The notes beneath the pieces were generated by a model. The model had not been told where the DNA came from, made no database searches, and worked only from the letters and a program-made list of their open reading frames with translations. Positions 5,856 to 11,954 of a stretch of DNA of 11,954 nucleotides are shown here, piece after piece; positions within the stretch are counted from its first letter, which is position 1; every line of letters starts with the position of its first letter. A program made the position numbers and the translations under genes. This DNA comes from Burkholderiaceae bacterium (GTDB lineage Bacteria > Pseudomonadota > Gammaproteobacteria > Burkholderiales > Burkholderiaceae), in the NCBI GenBank assembly GCA_030151165.1, contig JASLEM010000149.1, positions 1 to 11,954 on the forward strand, written 5' to 3'.

Positions 5856-6410
5856 CTACGCCGTCGGCACCCTGACCGCCCGCAGAAACTGCCCCGCCAC
5901 CTTCTGCACCGCCGTCGCGGCGGCCTCGCTCGCGTAGATGTCGGGCACGCAGACGGCGGTGCCGTTGGAGGCGGTGGTGTTCGGGTGGCGGATGCGGAAG
6001 AACGGCGACGGCGCCTCGAAGGACGGCGGGAAGGCGCGGATCAGCGCGATGTCGGTGCCGGGGCCGCGGTCGACGACGCTGCCGTCGGGCAGCTCGCAGC
6101 TGGCGAGCACGTGCAGCGCGTGGAAGACGCCGAAGCCGGCGACCTCGACCGGCAAGAACTCGAGGTCGGGGAAATGCGAGAGCTCGTCGCGCACGCCTTG
6201 CGACACGAGATGCACGGTCGGGTGGAACAGCACGGCGGTGGCGCTCGCCTCGGAGCGGTACAGCTCCAGCTGCGGCACGACCCAGCGCGCGGCGAGCCGC
6301 GCGGTGGTGCGCAGCAGCGGCTCGTTCCAGGCGGAATGTTCGTTGTCGACCCACTCGGCGGCGGCGTCGATGCCGTCGATGAAGACGGGCTTGATCTCGA
6401 AGACAGGCAT
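5856..6410 (-). CDS. Hypothetical protein, tentatively DUF1629/Imm11-like (immunity-type fold)
   Basis: Codes for 184 residues from ATG (minus strand, 6408-6410) to TAG. No signal peptide or membrane segment is seen; it looks soluble and cytosolic. Its layout resembles the DUF1629 (MXAN_0049/Imm11) family: a segment HLVSQGVRDELSHFPDLEFLPVEV (68-90) with the 'self-contained helix then FLPV strand' look of that family, a following strand and helix (FGVFHALHVLASC, 93-105), SPFFRIRHP (135-143), and a final VPDIYASEAAATAV helix (155-168) before a terminal strand. In that family some members are immunity proteins for contact-dependent or type VI toxins and others have no known partner. No toxin gene adjoins it: neighbours are the convergent aldolase and the divergent c-di-GMP gene. 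The ribosome-binding site is weak (TGGACGG). The frame extends upstream to 6653, but that stretch overlaps the opposite gene and looks non-coding. The gene is likely real; the family call is tentative. Confidence 0.6.
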   Translation of the reverse strand: MPVFEIKPVFIDGIDAAAEWVDNEHSAWNEPLLRTTARLAARWVVPQLELYRSEASATAVLFHPTVHLVSQGVRDELSHFPDLEFLPVEVAGFGVFHALHVLASCELPDGSVVDRGPGTDIALIRAFPPSFEAPSPFFRIRHPNTTASNGTAVCVPDIYASEAAATAVQKVAGQFLRAVRVPTA

Positions 6411-6518
6411 CCGTCCAGTGTGACATGCGCCCGCGAAACGCCGCCGGGGCCGCGAAAACCCGATGATTCCGCACGCCGAATCGCGTCGAATCCGACGGCA
6501 CGCGGCCGCGCCGGGCAG

Positions 6519-6540
6519 TAGACTGGTCCGCGGGGAGATC
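6519..6540 (+). promoter_or_regulatory. Possible -10 (TAGACT) and ribosome-binding site GGGGAG of the c-di-GMP gene
   Basis: TAGACT (6519-6524) is the best -10-like hexamer in the 130-base divergent gap, and no -35 is apparent. GGGGAG (6532-6537) lies three bases before the GTG at 6541, a shorter spacing than usual. If transcription starts near 6531 the leader would be about 10 bases for the GTG, or about 58 bases for the alternative TTG at 6589. The rest of the gap (6411-6518) shows nothing convincing. Confidence 0.25.
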
Positions 6541-9500
6541 GTGAACCGCAGCCCGGCGCAGACCGGCCGGTTCCAGTCGGGAATCCCTTTGAGCCAGAAC
6601 AGACCGGACGCCGCCCTCCAGCGCGCCTTTGCTGTCCTCGTCGTCGTCGGCATCCTGGTCCTTGCCGGGTTCGCCTGGGCGGCGCGTGCGCCCTACGTCC
6701 GACTCGCGGAGACCGCGAGCTGGGCGGAGCGCACCCGTGCGGCGGTGCCGGCGATCGAGAACGTCGCGCGCGCCGTGCTCGACGCCGACTCCGCGCTGCG
6801 CGGCATGCTGCTCGGCTCCGACCACGCGCTGCCGCGCTACACCGCGGCGGCCGCCGCGGCGCGCGCGAGCCTCGTGGAGGTCGGCCGCGCCATGGACGGC
6901 GACGCCGACCAGCAGGCCCGGCTCGCGACGCTGTCGGCGGCCGTGGAGGCCAAGCTCGCGCTGCTCGAACGCGCCCGCGCGCTGATGCCCGCGGCGCCGG
7001 GCGCGGCGCGCGACCTCGTCCTCGGCGACGACAGCCGCCGCTTCATGCAGGCCGTGCGCGCGGGCAGCGCCGACATGGTCGCGCAGGAAGGCGTCCACTT
7101 CGACGAGCGCGTGGCGATCGCGCGCGCGGCGCGCCATTCGACCGAGCTGTTCGCCGGCGTCGCGCTGATCTTCCTCGCGCTCGTGATCGCCGGCGCGACC
7201 TGGCTGATCTCGCGCGAGCTGCGCCTGCGCGCGCGCATGGCGGCCGACCTGCTGGAAGGCCAGGTGCGGCTGCAGCGCAGCGAACGCCGGCTGCAGGCGA
7301 TCACCGACAACCTGCCGGCGCTGGTCTCGTACATCGACAACACCGAGACCTACCGGTTCACGAACGCGGCGTACCGCCCGATGTTCGGCGTGCCGCCCGA
7401 AGCCTTCGTCGGCCGCACGCTCACCGAGATGCTCGGCGTCGAGACGCGCGACCGCCTCGCGCCCTACGTCCAGGCCGCGTTGCGCGGCGAGCCGCAGGTC
7501 TTCGAGCATCCCGGCCTGGCGCAGATGCCCGGCTCGACCTTCCTCGTCAACTACCTGCCCGACGTGAACGCGCAGGGCGGCGTCGACGGCTTCTACGTGA
7601 TGTGGTCGGACATCTCCGAGCAGAAGCGCTCGCAGCGCGAGATCGCGACCGCCGCGCGCCAGCTGCGCACGATCACGGACAACATGCCGGCGCTGATCAG
7701 CTACGTCGACAAGCACGAGACCTACCGGTTCGCGAACGCGGCGTACGAGGACGTCTTCGGCGTCGCGTCCGGCGACTTCGTCGGCCACACGCTGCGCGAG
7801 ATGCTGTCCGCCGAGGCCTACGCGACGGTGCGGCCGCGCGTGCTCGCGGCGCTCGGCGGCGAACGCCAGCAGTTCGAGCAGGTCGGCGTCGGCCGGCTGC
7901 CGGACGCGACCTACGTCGTCAACCTGCTGCCCGACGTCAACGCGCAGGGCGAGGTCGACGGCTTCTACGTGATGTCGATGGACATCACCGCGCGCAAGCG
8001 GGTCGAGCTCGACCTCGCGCGCAGCGAGCGCCGGCTGCGCACGATCACCGACAACATGCCCGCGCTGATCGGCTACATCGACCATACCGAGACCTACCGC
8101 TTCACCAACGCCCACTACCGCGACGTCTACGGCGTACCGCCCGAGGCCATGATCGGCCGCACGATGCGCGAGATGATCGGGCCCGCGGGGCACGACTTCC
8201 TGCGCCCGCACACCGCCAGCGCGCTGCGCGGCGAGCGCGGCCAGTTCGAGATCCCCGGGCTCGGCCTGCGCAGCGACCGCGTGTTCGTGGTGAGCTACAT
8301 CGGCGACGTCAACGCGGACGGCGGCGTCGACGGCTTCTACGTGATGTCGATGGACGTCACCGCGCTGAAGAAGGCCGAGCTCGAGCTCGCGACCAGCGAA
8401 CGCCGGCTGCGCACGATCACCGACAGCCTGCCGGCGACGATCGTGCTGCTCGACCGCGACATGCGCTGCGTCTACGCGAACGAGCGCTTCCGCACGCTGT
8501 ACGGCATCGACCCGGCGACGATGGTCGGCACCGACCACCGCGGCTTCCGCGGCGACGCGGAGTGGGCCGAACTCGCGCCGCATGTCGAGGCGGTGCTGCG
8601 CGGCGAGCGGCGCGACTTCGAGGTGCGCGCCATGGCCAGGGGCGAGCCGCACTGGATGCAGCAGAGCCTGATCCCCGAGCGCGACGCGCAAGGCCGCGTC
8701 ACCGGCTACCTGTCGGTGGCGTTCGACATCACCGACCGCAAGCGCCAGGAGGAGGCGCTGCGCAAGAGCGAGCTGTTCCTCGACCGCAGCGGCAAGCTCG
8801 CGGGCGTCGGCGGCTGGGAGGTCGACCTCGTCACGCAGCAGGTGATCTGGTCGGACGAGACGCGCCGCATCCACGGCGTCGGCGCCGACTACGTGCCGAC
8901 GCTGCAGGCCGCGATCGAGTTCTATCACGGCGACGCGCGGCGCGACATCGAGGCCGCCGTCGCCGCCGGCATCCGCGACGGCACGCCGTGGGATCTCGAG
9001 CTGCAGATCGTGCGCGCCGACGGCCGCCTGATCTGGGTGCGCGCGGTCGGCTCGACCGAGTCGCGCGACGGCCAGCCGGTGCGCCTGTTCGGCGCGTTCC
9101 AGGACATCGACGAGCGCAAGGCCCAGCGCGTCGCGCTCAAGGCCGCCAACGACCGCATCGCGCTCGCGACCGAGAGTGGCGGCATCGGCATCTGGGAGAT
9201 CGACATCCACAGCGGCGACCACGTCTGGGATCCGCGCATGTACCGCCTGTTCGGCGACGACAGCGGCGGCCAGGGCCCGGACGCCGCCGCGCCGATCACC
9301 TTGTGGGACCAGCGCGTGCACCCGGACGACGCGCCCGCGCTGCAGCAGGCCATCCGCGAGGCGACGCACGCCGACAAGCTGCTCGACCGCGAGTTCCGCC
9401 TCGTGATGCCGGACGGCGCGATCCGCCACCTGCGCGGCACGGCGCGCCTGATGCGCGACGTCGACGGCCGCCCCGCGCGGCTCATCGGCGCGACCTGGGA

Positions 9501-11229
9501 CATCACCGAGCTGCGCCAGCTCGCCGCCGACCTCGCCGAGGATCGCTCGCTGCTGAGCGTGACGCTGGAATCGATCGGCGACGCCGTCATCACCACCAAC
9601 GCGCGCGGCGTCATCACCTGGCTCAACCCGGTGGCCGAGCGGCTCACCGGCTGGATGTCGGCCGAGGCGCGCGGGCGGCCGCTCGCGCACGTGTTCCACA
9701 TCGTCGACGAGCAGACGCGCGAGCCCGCGCCCGACCCGATCGCCGCGGCGCTCGCGCAGGGGCGCGTCGTCGGCCTGGCGCACCAGACGCTGCTGCTCTC
9801 GCGCAACGGCGAGTCCTACGGCATCGAGGAGTCCGCCTCGCCGATCCGCAACGAGGCCGGCGAGATCCTCGGCGTGGTGCTCGTCTTCCACGACGTCAGC
9901 GAGCAGCGCCGGCTCTCGGGCGAGATGAGCTGGCGCGCGACGCACGACGCGCTCACCGGCCTCGTCAACCGCAGCGAGTTCGAGGGCCGGCTCACGCGGC
10001 TGCTCGAGAAGGCGCACGAGGACGGCAGCGAGCACGCGCTGCTCTACATCGACCTCGACCAGTTCAAGCTCGTCAACGACGCCTGCGGCCACGCGGTGGG
10101 CGACCAGCTGCTGCAGCAGATGGCCCGCCTGCTGACCGACGCCGTGCGCACGCGCGACACGATCGCGCGGCTCGGCGGCGACGAGTTCGCGATCATCATG
10201 GAGCACTGCGCCATCGAGCAGGCGCAGCGCGTCGCGCAGAAGATCTGCGACCGCATGGACGACTTCCGCTTCGTCCACGAGGAGCGGCGCTTCCGCATCG
10301 GCACCAGCATCGGGCTCGTGCCGGTGGACCGGCGCTGGATCAGCGCATCGGCGATCCAGCAGGCCGCCGACACCGCGTGCTACGCCGCCAAGGAGGCCGG
10401 CCGCAACCGCGTGCACGCGTGGTTCGACACCGACGTCGCGATGCGCGAGCGCCACTTCGAGATGCAGTGGACGACGCGCATCGAGCAGGCGCTCGACGAC
10501 GACGGCTTCGTGCTGTTCGCGCAGCGCGTCGAGTCGCTCAAGGGCCCGACCAGCGGCCTGCATGCCGAGGTGCTGCTGCGGCTGCGGCAGGGCGACGGCA
10601 CGATCGTCGCGCCCGGCGCGTTCCTGCCGGCCGCCGAGCGCTTCCACCTCGCGTCGCGCATCGACCGCTGGGTGCTGCGCCACGTCGTCGAATGGATGGG
10701 CGCGCTGGCCGAGCCGGCGCGCGTCGAGATGCTGAGCGTCAACCTGTCGGGCCAGTCGGTGGGCGACCGCTCATTCCATCGCTGGGCGCTCGAGCTGCTC
10801 GCGCGCGCCGGCCCGCGCATCTGCCGCACGCTGTGCCTGGAGATCACCGAGACCGCCGCCGTCACCAACATCGCCGACGCCGCGGCCTTCATCGACGAGG
10901 TGCGCGCGGTCGGCGTGCAGGTGGCGCTGGACGACTTCGGCGCCGGCGCCGCGTCGTTCGGCTACCTCAAGTCGCTGCGCGTCGACCTGCTCAAGATCGA
11001 CGGCCAGTTCGTGCGCGACCTCGTCGACGACCCGCTCGACGAGGCGGCCGTCCGCTGCTTCACCGACGTCGCCAAGGTGATGAACCTGCGCACCGTCGCC
11101 GAGTTCGTCGACAAGCCGGCCGTCCTCGCGCGGCTGACGGCGATGGACGTCGACTTCGCGCAGGGCTACCTGCTGCACAGGCCCGAACCGATCGATGCGT
11201 TGACCGCGCCCGAGGACGCGACGGCGTGA
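6541..11229 (+). CDS. Membrane-bound CHASE3-like / seven-PAS / GGDEF-EAL protein (c-di-GMP synthesis and breakdown)
   Basis: Codes for 1562 residues from GTG. TM1 is about 29-49 and TM2 about 204-223. They flank a periplasmic helical region with DADSALRGMLLGSD, which resembles CHASE3 sensors (D-A-x-x-x-x-R-G-x-L-L). Seven PAS domains follow: about 247-370, 371-494, 495-618, 619-742, 746-863, 873-991 and 1003-1124. The first four are in exact 124-residue register. The GGDEF domain (about 1134-1295) has an intact LGGDEF (GGDEF at 1212-1216) and the inhibitory I-site RTRD (1203-1206), five residues before it. The EAL domain (about 1310-1555) has EVL at 1343-1345 instead of EAL, Asn1401 in NLSG, Glu1437 in EITE, Asp1464-Asp1465 in DDFG, Lys1485, Glu1521 and Gln1541. 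All metal and catalytic positions I can place are kept, so both activities are possible. It would tune c-di-GMP in response to periplasmic and cytosolic signals. The start is uncertain: ATG 6463, GTG 6541 or TTG 6589. Confidence 0.93.
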   Translation: MNRSPAQTGRFQSGIPLSQNRPDAALQRAFAVLVVVGILVLAGFAWAARAPYVRLAETASWAERTRAAVPAIENVARAVLDADSALRGMLLGSDHALPRYTAAAAAARASLVEVGRAMDGDADQQARLATLSAAVEAKLALLERARALMPAAPGAARDLVLGDDSRRFMQAVRAGSADMVAQEGVHFDERVAIARAARHSTELFAGVALIFLALVIAGATWLISRELRLRARMAADLLEGQVRLQRSERRLQAITDNLPALVSYIDNTETYRFTNAAYRPMFGVPPEAFVGRTLTEMLGVETRDRLAPYVQAALRGEPQVFEHPGLAQMPGSTFLVNYLPDVNAQGGVDGFYVMWSDISEQKRSQREIATAARQLRTITDNMPALISYVDKHETYRFANAAYEDVFGVASGDFVGHTLREMLSAEAYATVRPRVLAALGGERQQFEQVGVGRLPDATYVVNLLPDVNAQGEVDGFYVMSMDITARKRVELDLARSERRLRTITDNMPALIGYIDHTETYRFTNAHYRDVYGVPPEAMIGRTMREMIGPAGHDFLRPHTASALRGERGQFEIPGLGLRSDRVFVVSYIGDVNADGGVDGFYVMSMDVTALKKAELELATSERRLRTITDSLPATIVLLDRDMRCVYANERFRTLYGIDPATMVGTDHRGFRGDAEWAELAPHVEAVLRGERRDFEVRAMARGEPHWMQQSLIPERDAQGRVTGYLSVAFDITDRKRQEEALRKSELFLDRSGKLAGVGGWEVDLVTQQVIWSDETRRIHGVGADYVPTLQAAIEFYHGDARRDIEAAVAAGIRDGTPWDLELQIVRADGRLIWVRAVGSTESRDGQPVRLFGAFQDIDERKAQRVALKAANDRIALATESGGIGIWEIDIHSGDHVWDPRMYRLFGDDSGGQGPDAAAPITLWDQRVHPDDAPALQQAIREATHADKLLDREFRLVMPDGAIRHLRGTARLMRDVDGRPARLIGATWDITELRQLAADLAEDRSLLSVTLESIGDAVITTNARGVITWLNPVAERLTGWMSAEARGRPLAHVFHIVDEQTREPAPDPIAAALAQGRVVGLAHQTLLLSRNGESYGIEESASPIRNEAGEILGVVLVFHDVSEQRRLSGEMSWRATHDALTGLVNRSEFEGRLTRLLEKAHEDGSEHALLYIDLDQFKLVNDACGHAVGDQLLQQMARLLTDAVRTRDTIARLGGDEFAIIMEHCAIEQAQRVAQKICDRMDDFRFVHEERRFRIGTSIGLVPVDRRWISASAIQQAADTACYAAKEAGRNRVHAWFDTDVAMRERHFEMQWTTRIEQALDDDGFVLFAQRVESLKGPTSGLHAEVLLRLRQGDGTIVAPGAFLPAAERFHLASRIDRWVLRHVVEWMGALAEPARVEMLSVNLSGQSVGDRSFHRWALELLARAGPRICRTLCLEITETAAVTNIADAAAFIDEVRAVGVQVALDDFGAGAASFGYLKSLRVDLLKIDGQFVRDLVDDPLDEAAVRCFTDVAKVMNLRTVAEFVDKPAVLARLTAMDVDFAQGYLLHRPEPIDALTAPEDATA
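7279..8766 (+). repeat. Intragenic tandem array of PAS units, 372-bp period
   Basis: The motif encoding ITDNxPA starts its preceding codon at 7297, 7669, 8041 and 8413, exactly 372 bases (124 codons) apart each time. Units 1 to 3 share ITDN(L/M)PAL, Y(I/V)D, ETYRF(T/A)NAxY, DVNA.G.VDGFYVM and the linker SERRL(R/Q). Unit 4 keeps the ITDSLPA start and SERRLRTITD linker but diverges after about 8437. There are no indels between units 1 and 4. This indicates duplication within the gene. The first three units most likely bind the same kind of ligand or pack as repeated spacers. Confidence 0.88.
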
Positions 11230-11376
11230 CCCCGGCGACCGGCCGCCGATGCCCACTGTCATGCAGGGACAACACCCGGGCGCGGCGTTGCGGTTCCTGA
11301 GTAGGATAGGCTCCAAGCACGCAGATGTGTGCGACGCCCCGGACGCCGGGGGGACGCCGACACCGAAAGGAAATCG
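11230..11376 (+). promoter_or_regulatory. Leader region of the ABM-like gene: possible -10 and a GC hairpin
   Basis: The 147-base gap holds TAGGAT (11302-11307), a -10-like hexamer identical to the one proposed for the glutathione S-transferase gene, with no -35 at a good distance (TTGCGG at 11288-11293 is too close). CCCCGG (11337-11342) pairs perfectly with CCGGGG (11346-11351) over a three-base loop and is flanked by three GACGCC repeats. In the transcript this hairpin would sit about 15 bases before the ribosome-binding site AAAGGA (11366-11371) and could affect translation, or act as a late terminator of the gene before. No clear terminator follows the c-di-GMP gene directly. Confidence 0.3.
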
Positions 11377-11954
11377 ATGATCAACAAAGCCCTGCTCTTT
11401 CGCTTCGAGTCGCAGACGGACGAGGACACGATGGACACCTTCCTCGAGGACATCAGCGCGGAGGTGTCCTGGGAGAAGACCACCCGCTCGTGGTTCTGCA
11501 TCCGCTACATGCGCGGCGAATTTGGCGTGGTCAGCTACTTCCTCGACGAGGAAGGCCGCCAGGCGCACCTGAACGGCGCGGCCTCCGCGAAGTTCTTCGC
11601 CGCCGAGAAGCGCCTGATGACCTCGGCGCCGCGCACCAGCAAGATCGACATCCTCGCCGTCAAGATGCCGCCCGTGCTCGAGAACGTCACGAAGGGTCTC
11701 GTGCTGCGCTTCAAGGCCAAGAAAGGCAAGGAAGCCGAGGTCGCGCAGTTCCTCGTCGACGCCAAGGCCATGGCCGACCAGGAAGCCGGCACGCTGGCGT
11801 GGTTCGCGCTGCAGTACGACGAGTGCCACTTCGGCATCTTCGACGTCTTCGCCGACAACGGCGCCCGCTTCGCCCACATCACCGGCCCGATCCCGCGCGC
11901 GCTCGCCAAGAACGCGTTCACGCTGCTGGGCGGCATGCCGGAGATGCACATGGT
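11377..11954 (+). CDS. Protein with two ABM-like (antibiotic biosynthesis monooxygenase-type) ferredoxin-fold halves; 3' end outside window
   Basis: The frame is open from ATG 11377 to the right edge, 192 codons, with AAAGGA (11366-11371) five bases upstream. The second half (about 103-192) reads like a small dimeric alpha/beta-barrel domain of the ABM type: KGLVLRFKAKKGKEAEVAQFL, then WFALQY at 142-147 and FGIFDVFADNGARFAHITG at 152-170. The first half (1 to about 97) repeats this pattern: KALLFRFESQ, WFCIRY at 39-44, FGVVSYFLDEEGRQAHLNG at 49-67. Trp39/Trp142, Phe49/Phe152, Arg61/Arg164, His64/His167 and Gly67/Gly170 are all 103 residues apart. So one chain probably forms the barrel that single-domain members make as dimers. 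Members include quinol monooxygenases, heme-degrading enzymes and many uncharacterised proteins; no cofactor site can be named. No signal peptide is seen, so it is likely cytosolic. The protein probably ends soon after the edge. Confidence 0.75.
   Translation, partial: MINKALLFRFESQTDEDTMDTFLEDISAEVSWEKTTRSWFCIRYMRGEFGVVSYFLDEEGRQAHLNGAASAKFFAAEKRLMTSAPRTSKIDILAVKMPPVLENVTKGLVLRFKAKKGKEAEVAQFLVDAKAMADQEAGTLAWFALQYDECHFGIFDVFADNGARFAHITGPIPRALAKNAFTLLGGMPEMHM

Noticed and set aside
5851..10683. 4.8-kb open frame on the minus strand opposite the c-di-GMP gene
   Set aside because: It is an Arg/Ala/His-rich, low-complexity translation with no recognisable domain, lying opposite a gene with clear PAS, GGDEF and EAL motifs. 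Long stop-free antisense frames are expected in DNA this GC-rich.
11261..11380. 39-codon ORF whose TGA overlaps the ATG of the ABM-like gene (ATGA)
   Set aside because: The overlap would suggest translational coupling, but there is no ribosome-binding site before its ATG, the sequence resembles nothing, it runs through the leader hairpin, and the downstream gene has its own good site.

Overview
The window is GC-rich bacterial chromosome with little spacer DNA, ATG and GTG starts, and strong third-position G/C bias. Gene content and the style of one intergenic element (about 5718-5855, which resembles repeats I remember from Comamonadaceae/Leptothrix/Rubrivivax-type genomes) suggest a betaproteobacterium of the order Burkholderiales. 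This is inference; there is no rRNA or other marker gene here. I see no tRNA, rRNA, CRISPR array, transposase or phage gene.

Layout, left to right. (1) The 3' half of a glycoside hydrolase family 15 gene (+, cut by the left edge) converges on (2) a Nu-class (YfcG-like) glutathione S-transferase gene (-). The 94-bp gap holds a short hexamer repeat running into a strong GCAA-loop hairpin. (3) A 280-bp divergent region follows, with a good sigma70-type promoter facing right, a -10-like element facing left and three CAT...ATG inverted repeats. (4) Next is a 962-residue protein (+) in which the parts of a serine alpha/beta-hydrolase are separated by a domain of about ten membrane segments. (5) A class II aldolase/adducin-family gene (+) follows, with its own ribosome-binding site and a terminator-like hairpin before it. 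(6) A 141-bp structured intergenic element with mutually exclusive hairpins lies between the aldolase gene and (7) a convergent 184-residue gene (-) that looks like a DUF1629/Imm11-type protein. (8) Divergent from that is a 4.7-kb gene (+) for a membrane-bound c-di-GMP enzyme: CHASE3-like sensor, seven PAS domains (the first four in exact 372-bp register), GGDEF with an I-site, and EAL. (9) Last is the 5' part of a protein (+) built of two ABM-like ferredoxin-fold halves, cut by the right edge.

The genes do not form one pathway. Most have their own leader, and the orientations (+ - + + - + +) give at most the hydrolase/aldolase pair as a possible transcription unit, with a hairpin even there. 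The region reads as a set of separate housekeeping, stress and signalling genes. The least described items are the membrane-interrupted hydrolase, the orphan immunity-like gene and the tandem PAS array. Long open frames on the opposite strands (up to 4.8 kb) are side effects of base composition and were left out.
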